Assembly (NCBI GenBank): GCA_023150835.1
Contig: JAKLKB010000002.1
Span: forward strand, 1 to 64,000
Direction of reading: 5' to 3'
DNA length: 64,000 nucleotides
Source of the DNA: Myxococcota bacterium
GTDB taxonomy: Bacteria > Myxococcota_C > UBA6777
Shown: positions 47,161 to 54,645 of the stretch, piece after piece
Layout: each line of letters starts with the position of its first letter
Numbering within the stretch: position 1 is the first letter of the stretch
Position numbers and translations under genes: made by a program
The notes under the pieces: model-generated
Seen by the model: the letters and a program-made list of their open reading frames with translations, nothing else
Database searches by the model: none
Told to the model about the DNA's origin: nothing

Positions 47161-47242
47161 GCGCAGCGAAAACGGGCCGGGTTGGTTTGAGAGTGCAGCG
47201 CAGCGAAAACGGGCCGGGTTTGAGAGTGCAGCGCAGCGAAAA
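47161..47242 (+). repeat. Direct repeats in the arsR leader
   Basis: GCGCAGCGAAAACGGGCCGG occurs at 47161 and 47198, with a partial third copy (GCGCAGCGAAAA) at 47231. Spacings are 37 and 33 bases. They lie between the candidate operator and the arsR start. Confidence 0.85.
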
Positions 47243-47270
47243 TGCGCCCAGATCGAGAGGGACAAAGGAA

Positions 47271-47633
47271 ATGCCCCACACAGTAGCAGCGGCAGAATTA
47301 GCGCGGTTGTTGAGTTTGTTGTCACACCCCCATCGCATCCAGATCGTGGAAGAACTGCGGCTTGGGGAGCAAGACGTCAACCACCTCCAACAAGCCTTGG
47401 GGGTAAGTCACTCGCGGGTGTCGCAACATCTTGCGCAGATGCGGGCAGCGCGTGTGGTCTCGGAACGAAGGGAAGGTCGGCATGTCTTTTACCACTTGAA
47501 GCAACCCGATATCGCGCATTGGCTGCTTGAGGGGTTGGGATTTTTGGAGGCGGAGTTACGCGAAGCCGAGGGGCTGCGCGATGCCGTAGAAAAAGCGCGC
47601 CACCTGTGGAGCGAAGAACCTGACGAAGGGTGA
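47271..47633 (+). CDS. ArsR/SmtB-family transcriptional regulator, cysteine-free
   Basis: A 120-residue winged-helix repressor-type protein. The helix-turn-helix spans LLSHPHRIQIVEELRLGEQDVNHLQQALGVSHSRVSQHLAQMRAARVV, followed by the wing SERREGRHVFYHL and a helical, Glu/Arg-rich C-terminus. There are no cysteines, so thiol-metal or persulfide sensing of the usual kind is excluded; His residues are frequent. AGAGGGA lies about ten bases before the ATG; the frame is open from 46908 through low-complexity repeats. It is divergent from the men operon, which it may control. Confidence 0.85.
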   Translation: MPHTVAAAELARLLSLLSHPHRIQIVEELRLGEQDVNHLQQALGVSHSRVSQHLAQMRAARVVSERREGRHVFYHLKQPDIAHWLLEGLGFLEAELREAEGLRDAVEKARHLWSEEPDEG

Positions 47634-47922
47634 CGGTGGTGTGCGTTTGATGGGCGGATCGGGGAGTAAAAAGAAGAAAAATCAGCGGTAGCTTCGGGCG
47701 TTAAGAAGGATTTGTGGGGCGGGGGCTGTGCCTCGTGTGCGATCTTGTAGATACTGCGGCGAGAGGAGGCGGACAGCCGAATCTGCCACAAAGAAAGGAG
47801 GAGACGCAGGGGGTTTGATGCGAGAAAGGGCCGTAAAAAGCTCTGAACCTGCTCGCAAACAGAGAGAGGGCGCGCTTTGGGTGCGCAACAAGCAAGACAG
47901 AAAGCTCCCTGCGCACAGCACG

Positions 47923-49815
47923 ATGCCGACGAACAAGTTGACCACAAAAGATCTTCTACGGGCCGATTACTTCGGCAGTTTGAGCGAAGAAAAATGCGCC
48001 TATTTGTTGCCGTTGTTTACACCGCGCCTGTTTTCACGGGGAGAGATCTTGTTTGAGCAAGGCGATGAACGCAAAGAGATGTACTTGATCGCACAGGGAG
48101 ATATCGAGCTGATCGATTCGTCGGTGGGATGGAGCCGCAAATTCACGGTTTGCGGCCCGGGGACGTTGCTTGGCGACACATTGATCTTGGAAGACGAAGC
48201 GCCGTATCGGACGACAGGGCGGGCGGTATCCGACGGGATGATCGGTGTTTTGCCCAAAGAAAAACTGAGCAAGATTCGGGAAGAAAACCTGTCCTTGTTT
48301 ACGGAGTTGGTGCTATCCGTGAGCAAAGCGATCGCAGATCGGATCATGCGGTCAGGGCGAGGTGATCAAGGCCGAGGCGCGGTATACGGTTTTAGTGCCC
48401 CCCGCAAAGAGCACGATCTCTTGGGCGAGCGCGATGTGCCTTCCTCGGCGTTGTGGGGGATTCAGACGCTGCGTGCGGTTGAAAACTTCCCGATCTTGGG
48501 TGTTCGCTTGGAAGCCTATCCCGAGCTGATCGAAGCACTCGCCGAGATCAAACGCGCTTGCACGATCGCCAACGTGCAGCTTGGCGATCTCGACGAAAAA
48601 CGGGGAAATGCGATCATCGAAGCTTGCGAAGAACTCTGCAAAGGCTTGTGGCATGGGCATTTTGTGGTGGATATGATCCAAGGCGGCGCAGGCACCAGCA
48701 CCAACATGAACGCCAACGAAGTCATCGCCAACCGCGCCTTGGAACTGCTCGGCCATGACCGCGCAGAATACGACATCTTGCATCCCAACAACCACGTCAA
48801 TATGAGCCAATCAACCAACGACGTCTATCCATCGGCAATTCGGATCGCCTTGCTTAAAGCGATCCGCAAAACCATCGAAGAGGCGGGGCGTTTGGTCGGA
48901 GCCTTTGAAGCCAAAGGCAGAGAGTTTTCAGGGATCATCAAGATGGGGCGGACACAACTTCAAGACGCCGTACCGATGAGCTTGGGGCAAGAGTTCCAAG
49001 CGTGGGGACGCACCTTGCGAGAAGGAAGCCGACGCATCGAACAAGCACTCGATAGTCTCTTGGAATTGAACCTCGGCGGAACAGCCATTGGGACGGGGAT
49101 CAACGCCGATCCAGAGTTTGCTCGCATCGCCATCCAAGAACTCTCCAAACATCTGGGGATGTCTTTCGTCCAAGCCGAAGACCTGATCGAAGCCACCCAA
49201 GATACCAGCAGTTTTGTCGAACTATCGGGCGTTTTGAAGATGTTTGCCGTACGCCTCTCCAAGATCTGCAACGACCTGCGTTTGCTGTCGAGTGGACCGC
49301 GTTGTGGCCTCAATGAGATCAATCTTCCGCCCGTACAACCGGGATCTTCGATCATGCCGGGAAAAGTCAACCCCGTGATCCCCGAAGTGGTCAACCAAGT
49401 GGCCTTCCAGATCGTCGGCCTCGATACCGCCGTGGCTCTCGCCGCAGAAGGCGGTCAACTCGAACTAAACGTCTTCGAGCCGCTGATCGCGTTCAACCTT
49501 TTTACTTCCATCCATATGCTGCACAACGCGATGCTGACCCTACGCATCCGTTGCATCGAAGGGATCACCGCCAACGAAGAAGTCTGCCGTCGCATGGTCT
49601 ACAATTCGATCGGCGTCGTCACCGCACTCGGCCCGAGTCTCGGCTACGAACGCGCCTCAGAAGTCGCCAAAGAAGCGTTGGTGACGGGCCGCCCTGTCTA
49701 CGAGATCGTGCTTGAACACGGATATCTCACCCGCGAGCAACTCGATATCCTCCTCGACCCCCACAACATGATCCGCCCCATCAAACGCCAACAAAGTCCC
49801 CCCGTTCTCGGATGA
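47923..49815 (+). CDS. aspA: Aspartate ammonia-lyase with N-terminal cyclic-nucleotide-binding domain
   Basis: About 630 residues. Residues 10-130 form a cNMP-binding-like beta barrel (FSRGEILFEQGDERKEMYLIAQGDIEL, LLGDTLILEDEAPYRTTGRAV), with the phosphate-cassette Glu replaced by Asp but its Arg kept. From about 155 follows a complete aspartase/fumarase-superfamily enzyme: HPNNHVNMSQSTNDVYPSA, GRTQLQDAVPMSLGQEF, EATQDTSSFVELSGVLK and the signature GSSIMPGKVNPV with the catalytic Ser. It converts aspartate to fumarate and ammonia. An ATG at 47818 is an alternative start. It lies just downstream of arsR and may share its transcript. Confidence 0.9.
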   Translation: MPTNKLTTKDLLRADYFGSLSEEKCAYLLPLFTPRLFSRGEILFEQGDERKEMYLIAQGDIELIDSSVGWSRKFTVCGPGTLLGDTLILEDEAPYRTTGRAVSDGMIGVLPKEKLSKIREENLSLFTELVLSVSKAIADRIMRSGRGDQGRGAVYGFSAPRKEHDLLGERDVPSSALWGIQTLRAVENFPILGVRLEAYPELIEALAEIKRACTIANVQLGDLDEKRGNAIIEACEELCKGLWHGHFVVDMIQGGAGTSTNMNANEVIANRALELLGHDRAEYDILHPNNHVNMSQSTNDVYPSAIRIALLKAIRKTIEEAGRLVGAFEAKGREFSGIIKMGRTQLQDAVPMSLGQEFQAWGRTLREGSRRIEQALDSLLELNLGGTAIGTGINADPEFARIAIQELSKHLGMSFVQAEDLIEATQDTSSFVELSGVLKMFAVRLSKICNDLRLLSSGPRCGLNEINLPPVQPGSSIMPGKVNPVIPEVVNQVAFQIVGLDTAVALAAEGGQLELNVFEPLIAFNLFTSIHMLHNAMLTLRIRCIEGITANEEVCRRMVYNSIGVVTALGPSLGYERASEVAKEALVTGRPVYEIVLEHGYLTREQLDILLDPHNMIRPIKRQQSPPVLG

Positions 49816-49834
49816 TCTCGATCGTTCGTCTCCG

Positions 49835-50191
49835 ACGAACTCCGAACGATGTACACAGCAAAGGATCACACGCAGACGCCCTATTATCGGGCAGCCCCCT
49901 GTGGCACTTGGACCAACTCATGCCGTTCGTTTGCGATCATCGTTCCTATCATATCCGTCAAAAGCGTATCCATAAGCGTCGATGCGATTTGTTGTAAACG
50001 CCCTGTGATTGGGCAGCCACAGGGGGCACTTGGTCCAGCTAATTCCATTCGTTTGTGAGCATCGTTCCTATCATATCCGTCAAAAGCGTATCCATAAGCG
50101 TCGATGCGATTTGTTGTAAACGCCCTATTATCGGGCAGCCACAGGGGGCTGCCCCTACATTTTTACGATCACACAACGGGCGGATCTCGTC
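49835..50191 (+). repeat. Element B array with 123-bp tandem unit
   Basis: Begins 20 bases after aspA. A B-like segment, then two copies (49903 and 50026) of the same unit seen at 15079, then a complete B core and right arm ending at the acyl-CoA dehydrogenase stop. No gene is supported. Confidence 0.9.
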
Positions 50192-51349
50192 TCACTTTTC
50201 AAATTCAGAGAGCAGCGATTTGGCGATGGTCATGAGCTGCATATTGCTGGTGCCTTCGTAGATGGTGCCGATCTTGGCGTCGCGATAGAACTTTTCGACG
50301 GGGAATTCTTTTGTAAAGCCGACGCCGCCGTGAAATTCAACAGCTTTGGATGCGGATTGTTCGGCCACTTGGCTTGAATAGAGCTTTGCCATGGCGGCTT
50401 CTTTGGCGAAAGGCTTTCCAGCATCTTTGAGGCGAGCGGCGTTGTACACCATCAGACGGGCGGCTTCGATCTCGGTGGCGATCTGGGCGTACTGGAACTG
50501 CATCCCTTGAAAGTGGGCGATCGATTGGCCGAATTGTTTGCGCTCGATCATGTATCTCATCGCCAACTCAAAGGCCCCACGAGCGAGTCCGATCATCTGC
50601 GCGCCGATCCCGATGCGGCCTTCGTTGAGGGTTTCGATGGCGACTTTGTAGCCTTTGCCGATCTCACCCACGACATTTTCTTTGGGGACGATGCAATCTT
50701 CCATGATCAATTCAACAGTTGAGCTTGCGCGGATGCCGAGCTTGTCTTCCTTTTTGCCGACCGAGAATCCCGAAAAGGTACGCTCCACCAAAAATGCCGT
50801 AATGCCCTTGTATCCGGCCTCTGGCTTGACGTTGGCAAACACCAGATACACACCGGCTTCTCCGCCGTTGGTGATCCACATCTTGGTTCCATTGAGCTTC
50901 CAATGATCGCCGCAATCTTTGGCGGTGGTGGCCAGCGCAAACGCATCCGAGCCGCTGCCGGGTTCGCTCAAGGCGTAGCTTCCGACCCATTGGGACGTCA
51001 TCTTCGGCAGGTACTTGGCTTTGAGTTCCTTGTTGGCCCAACGCAGGATCGCATTGTTCACCAGCGTGTTTTGGACATCCACAAACACCGCATAACTCGG
51101 GTCCACCGCAGCAAGCTCTTCGATCGCAAGGATCGCCGTAAAGAACGAGCTTTCTGCGCCTCCATATTCTTCGGGGATCTCGATCCCCATAAAGCCTTGC
51201 TCAAAAGCTTTTTTGATCAGCACAGGATCCATCTTGGACTCGCGATCCATGCGCAAGACGTGCGGCGCAAGCTCGTTGCGAGCAAAACTTCTTACCGCCT
51301 CTTGGAACATCAACTCTTCTTCAGAAAGCAACGTCAGGGCTTGATTCAT
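50192..51349 (-). CDS. Acyl-CoA dehydrogenase, short/branched-chain type
   Basis: A 385-residue FAD enzyme for alpha,beta-dehydrogenation of acyl-CoA. Motifs: IPEEYGGAESSFFTAILAIEELA, YALSEPGSGSDAFAL, WITNGGEAGVYLVFA, MIERKQFGQSIAHFQ and the C-terminal EFHGGVGFTKEFPVEKFYRDAKIGTIYEGTSNMQL, with catalytic Glu in YEGTS. The terminal string resembles ACADSB (2-methyl-branched) enzymes. The ATG has AAAGG about seven bases upstream; the frame is open to 51481 through repeat DNA. Confidence 0.92.
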   Translation of the reverse strand: MNQALTLLSEEELMFQEAVRSFARNELAPHVLRMDRESKMDPVLIKKAFEQGFMGIEIPEEYGGAESSFFTAILAIEELAAVDPSYAVFVDVQNTLVNNAILRWANKELKAKYLPKMTSQWVGSYALSEPGSGSDAFALATTAKDCGDHWKLNGTKMWITNGGEAGVYLVFANVKPEAGYKGITAFLVERTFSGFSVGKKEDKLGIRASSTVELIMEDCIVPKENVVGEIGKGYKVAIETLNEGRIGIGAQMIGLARGAFELAMRYMIERKQFGQSIAHFQGMQFQYAQIATEIEAARLMVYNAARLKDAGKPFAKEAAMAKLYSSQVAEQSASKAVEFHGGVGFTKEFPVEKFYRDAKIGTIYEGTSNMQLMTIAKSLLSEFEK

Positions 51350-51369
51350 CGGACAACCTTTCGTGTGAG

Positions 51370-51600
51370 AGGGAACAAGACGGATACGATCTCTGGGAGA
51401 TCTGTGATCGTAGGAGAGTGCGTAGACGCCTTGTGCTTGGGCAGCCACAGGGGCTGCCCCATTTTTACGATCACCCGCCATCGACCACAGACCCCTTGAC
51501 CCCGTATTGGCGGGATGAGCCTTCGTTTTTCAAACCCACAGCACAACCGCTTGAACGGCTGCGAACGCGGTTTTTTTGATTGCCGCACAGAGTCGATGCT
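51370..51600. repeat. Element B followed by element A (minus strand)
   Basis: B copy at 51370-51480 (GGATACGATCTCTGGGAGATCTGTGATCG to TTTTTACGATCACCC). A minus-strand A copy without its terminal hairpin follows at 51483-51600 (GACCCCTTGACCCCGTATTGGCG, then CGCTTGAACGGC, GCGAACGCGG). Confidence 0.85.
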
Positions 51601-51623
51601 ATCGGATCGACGGAGTTTTGCGA

Positions 51624-52244
51624 CTAACCTTGGGAAGAGGCGGCCTGTTCTTGGGCGGCACGTTTTTTCCGACGCGATGCACCGCCGCATCCACCGCCGC
51701 CACCGCCACATCCGCAGCCACCCCCGCCGCCACCGCAGCCACCCTGCGCATGACTGTGTTCGTGGTCATGATCATGCGAATGGCCGTGGTGAGGGCCGTG
51801 ATCGTGCGAGTGACCATGATCGTGGTGATGGCCGTAATCGTGTGCGTGGCTGTGGTGATGGCTGTGATCGTGCGAATGGCTGTGATCGTGCGAGTGACCA
51901 TGATCGTGTGAGTGGCCGTGATCGGCAAGCGGAAGATCTTTGTAATAGGCTTCGGCTTTTTGGTAGAGATTCCAGAGCGCATCAAAGGTGTACATACCGA
52001 GGCTGTGCCCATCGGACCAATACATCTTGATGGCGTAACGTCCGATCGGCTCCCAACGCAGGAGACGAATAAAGTCGATCTGATCGGTTGTGGGCCGTAC
52101 GTTGGGGCCGTGTCCACCGCGACAGAGAGCGCAGGGACATTGACGCCGCAGATGCAAAAGCTCGTAAGTGCAGCATTCTTTGTTGTTCCATTGGATCGTC
52201 AGATAGCGATCATTGAAGGAGATGGTTTCGGGAGAGGGTAACAT
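51624..52244 (-). CDS. DUF971 protein with His/Asp-rich and Cys/Gly-rich tail
   Basis: A 206-residue protein. Residues 1-100 are a DUF971/GBBH-type domain (ECCTYELLHLRRQCPCALCRGG, LLRWEPIGRYAIKMYWSDGHSLGMYTFDALW). From about 108 to 166 the chain is almost all His, Asp, Ser and Gly (HDHGHSHDH-type), then GGCGG/GCGCGG-type Cys-Gly repeats and a basic end. Such tails bind Ni, Zn or Cu in SlyD- and HypB-like proteins. DUF971 also occurs fused to Mrp/ApbC Fe-S carriers. A metal chaperone or store is the likely role. AGAGGG precedes the ATG. Confidence 0.82.
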   Translation of the reverse strand: MLPSPETISFNDRYLTIQWNNKECCTYELLHLRRQCPCALCRGGHGPNVRPTTDQIDFIRLLRWEPIGRYAIKMYWSDGHSLGMYTFDALWNLYQKAEAYYKDLPLADHGHSHDHGHSHDHSHSHDHSHHHSHAHDYGHHHDHGHSHDHGPHHGHSHDHDHEHSHAQGGCGGGGGGCGCGGGGGGCGGASRRKKRAAQEQAASSQG

Positions 52245-52552
52245 CGAAGCCTCGTGGGTGTTTTGGGTAGACGGTGGGGGAGATGCCGCCCTGTTTGCGA
52301 AGCCACCGTCGTGAGGATCAGCCTTTGGATTCGTGGAAAAAGTGAGGGGTGCGCGAGTATTCTTTGGGGAGCGAAGCCGTTTCGCGGTGGTTTGTGGACA
52401 AAACCCCCCGTGTTCGGGCTATTTCAAGCGACTGGGCTGTTTGTTTGAAGCACATCCGATCCATCCGTCAATGCGGGGTGAAGGGAGCCGCGCTCCCTTT
52501 CGGGGTGTGGTACAGAACCCCACAAAACAAGCCCAACAACAGGAGTCCGATC
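52245..52552 (+). repeat. Intergenic region with element A copy
   Basis: Element A occupies about 52395-52530 on the plus strand: CCCCCGTGTTCGGGCTATTTCAAGCGACTGG, GCGGGGTGAAGGGAGCCGCGC, CCCTTTCGGGG, GGTACAGAACCCCAC. The rest, downstream of the LKR-like gene, shows no gene. Confidence 0.8.
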
Positions 52553-53905
52553 TTAGAGAAACTCTTTCATATAATCGTAGTCGGGAGTGAAATGGCCCTT
52601 CCAGAGGATGGTTGCGCGATGGAGGGGACCGGGCAGACGAGCCTCAAGGAAGTCGGCTTGTAAGTCAGACTGCAACAGGCCGGGCAAAAAAGGATGAAGA
52701 TCGGCGGCAAACTGGACCGAAGCATCGGCGGAAAACTCACAAGGGAGGTTGGTGACGGCCATGACCACGACGCCCGGGGTTTGGTATCCGAGATGGATCG
52801 CTTGGGTTGCGGGGTTGTAGGTAAAGAGCGGTTGGTCGATCCATGTTTCTTGGGAAAACTCGACGGCACCGTTGGGATCGCAAGAGATATCGCCGATCAC
52901 CTTGAGGGTATCGTATGTTTGAGCGGTTTGCTGCATGAGGTCATAGGTGACAAGGCGAGGATACCGAGGCGACCAGATGACGCAGTTCATCAAGAGCGTG
53001 ATGTAGGGCAAGACGCCGTCGAGGTTGGATTCGTACATCTCGGGTTGAACGAGATAGTGTTTGAATTTCTCTTGTTCGGTCCATTGGTTCCAGACTTGGG
53101 GAGAGAGTTCGGCGTTGGCCTTGAGGCGATACATCTCATGGACTTCGAGGACAAGTTTGTAGACTTTTTTGCGCGATCCGTGTGCGAAGACATGAGGTAG
53201 ATCAGCGAGGGTGATGTGTTCGTGAGGCAAGAGATCGTACATGACTTGAGAGCCTTGGCTGGTTTTTCCGCGCCCAAGGATGCAAGTAATCAGCGGAGGC
53301 AACGTTGCGGGAGTTCCGTGTTTGCGGATCACGTCGCTGATTTCGTTGCGAAGGAGAGATTTAAGAGCATCGAGGCCGCCGCCGTGGATGGTTTGGGGGA
53401 TGCGCGAGAAAGGATTGGCATGGCCAAGCCATTCGAGGCGCATCCCGAGCGCCCACAAGGTATCGATCATTCCGGCATATCCGGCAAAATAGGTAAATGC
53501 CGTCAAGAACCGTACACCCGATTCGTTGGTGATCAGCTCGTAGTCGATCAAGCTGCATCGGCGTTCAACGAATGTTTTGAGCATCTTGCGATTTTTTTTC
53601 TGACCTTTGTGGGTATGCGAAAAAAGCAGGTACAATTTTTCGGGAAGGATGGTATCGATATCGACTTCTTTGAGTCCAAAGACGATATCTGCGGAGTGCA
53701 GGTCTTCTTGGAGGGACGCTCCCGCATGGGCGTAATCTTGATCGGGAAAGATACGTTTGTTTTCGTGTGTTTGCGGCGAATGTGCGGGCTGAACCAGTAA
53801 AGAATGCCCAAGTTCTGTGATCTCTTGTGCGATTGCGGGCGTCACCGCAGCACGCTGTTCACCTTTTTTGTCGAGATCTTCTCGACGGAGGGCGATCGTC
53901 TTCAT
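52553..53905 (-). CDS. Lysine-ketoglutarate reductase/saccharopine dehydrogenase-like oxidoreductase
   Basis: A 450-residue protein resembling the LKR half of eukaryotic AASS. Matching regions: IALRREDLDKKGEQRAAVTP, LYLLFSHTHKGQKKN, CSLIDYELITNESGVRFLTA, FAGYAGMIDTLWALGMRLEWLG, the dinucleotide motif ILGRGKTSQGSQ, and GDISCDPNGAVEFSQETW with FTYNP. LKR joins lysine and 2-oxoglutarate to saccharopine using NADPH. No saccharopine-cleaving domain is fused or adjacent. GGAAGG lies 11 bases before the ATG. The general AlaDH/PNT-type fold is sure; the substrate is probable only. Confidence 0.78.
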   Translation of the reverse strand: MKTIALRREDLDKKGEQRAAVTPAIAQEITELGHSLLVQPAHSPQTHENKRIFPDQDYAHAGASLQEDLHSADIVFGLKEVDIDTILPEKLYLLFSHTHKGQKKNRKMLKTFVERRCSLIDYELITNESGVRFLTAFTYFAGYAGMIDTLWALGMRLEWLGHANPFSRIPQTIHGGGLDALKSLLRNEISDVIRKHGTPATLPPLITCILGRGKTSQGSQVMYDLLPHEHITLADLPHVFAHGSRKKVYKLVLEVHEMYRLKANAELSPQVWNQWTEQEKFKHYLVQPEMYESNLDGVLPYITLLMNCVIWSPRYPRLVTYDLMQQTAQTYDTLKVIGDISCDPNGAVEFSQETWIDQPLFTYNPATQAIHLGYQTPGVVVMAVTNLPCEFSADASVQFAADLHPFLPGLLQSDLQADFLEARLPGPLHRATILWKGHFTPDYDYMKEFL

Positions 53906-54084
53906 GATCAAAAAAACCTTCCGTTTTCAGGCCCAAACCGCCACACTCGGCGCAGGGTAGGAGAATCCAAACGCTGTGGGCGATGGATCGGCGAATGAAA
54001 GGCTGCAACATACACAAAGTTTCCTTGGATGTCGACGCTGCGATGCAAAAGACATCCTTGATGCAACACAAAAGGGATGGGTTG

Positions 54085-54645
54085 ATGACCGAGAAGAAAG
54101 AGGACAAGACAAGCGATCTTCCTTCGTTTGATCCGCAAGGGACAGAGAGCCTCAAGGAGATCCCTGCACGCTTTTTGTTGGGAGGCTTGTTGAGGTTGAG
54201 TGCAGAAGGTCGGTGGTCTTTTCAAGGCGAATGGATCGAGCATACGGGGGTATGTCAATTTTTGCAACGCCAGATGCGCCGAACTGCCGAGGGAACCTAC
54301 TGGGTAATCAATGGTCCGCAGCGGGTGACGGTCGAGATCGAAGATGCCCCGTACCTGATCCGCGAAGTGTACGAGCAAGACGACGTTTTATGGGGGCGAC
54401 TTAGTGACGGAAGCCGAGAGATCTTGAGGTTGGAGTGTTTGTATGCCTCGGAAGATGCGGTGTTGTACGCAGAAGTCAAAGTCGGCGAGGCCGGCGCAAG
54501 CGAAGGAGAAGGGCATCGCGCACGATTTTCTCGCGAAGCCATCGGGCAGATCAGCGCGTGGCTGGAGGAGGACTCAGGGGGCCGCCTTGGGGTGGGGTAT
54601 CGAGAGCGGTTTTACCCGCTGTTGAGGGAGAAAAGATCGGGTTAG
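54085..54645 (+). CDS. DUF1285-family protein
   Basis: A 186-residue cytoplasmic protein. The core GRWSFQGEWIEHTGVCQFLQRQMRRTAEGTYWVINGPQRVTVEIEDAPYLIREV matches the DUF1285 pattern. Function unknown in the family. The chosen ATG has AAGGGATGGG upstream; earlier in-frame ATGs at 53983 and 54043 are less well placed. It is divergent from the LKR-like gene and its stop overlaps the convergent protease gene by four bases. Confidence 0.7.
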   Translation: MTEKKEDKTSDLPSFDPQGTESLKEIPARFLLGGLLRLSAEGRWSFQGEWIEHTGVCQFLQRQMRRTAEGTYWVINGPQRVTVEIEDAPYLIREVYEQDDVLWGRLSDGSREILRLECLYASEDAVLYAEVKVGEAGASEGEGHRARFSREAIGQISAWLEEDSGGRLGVGYRERFYPLLREKRSG

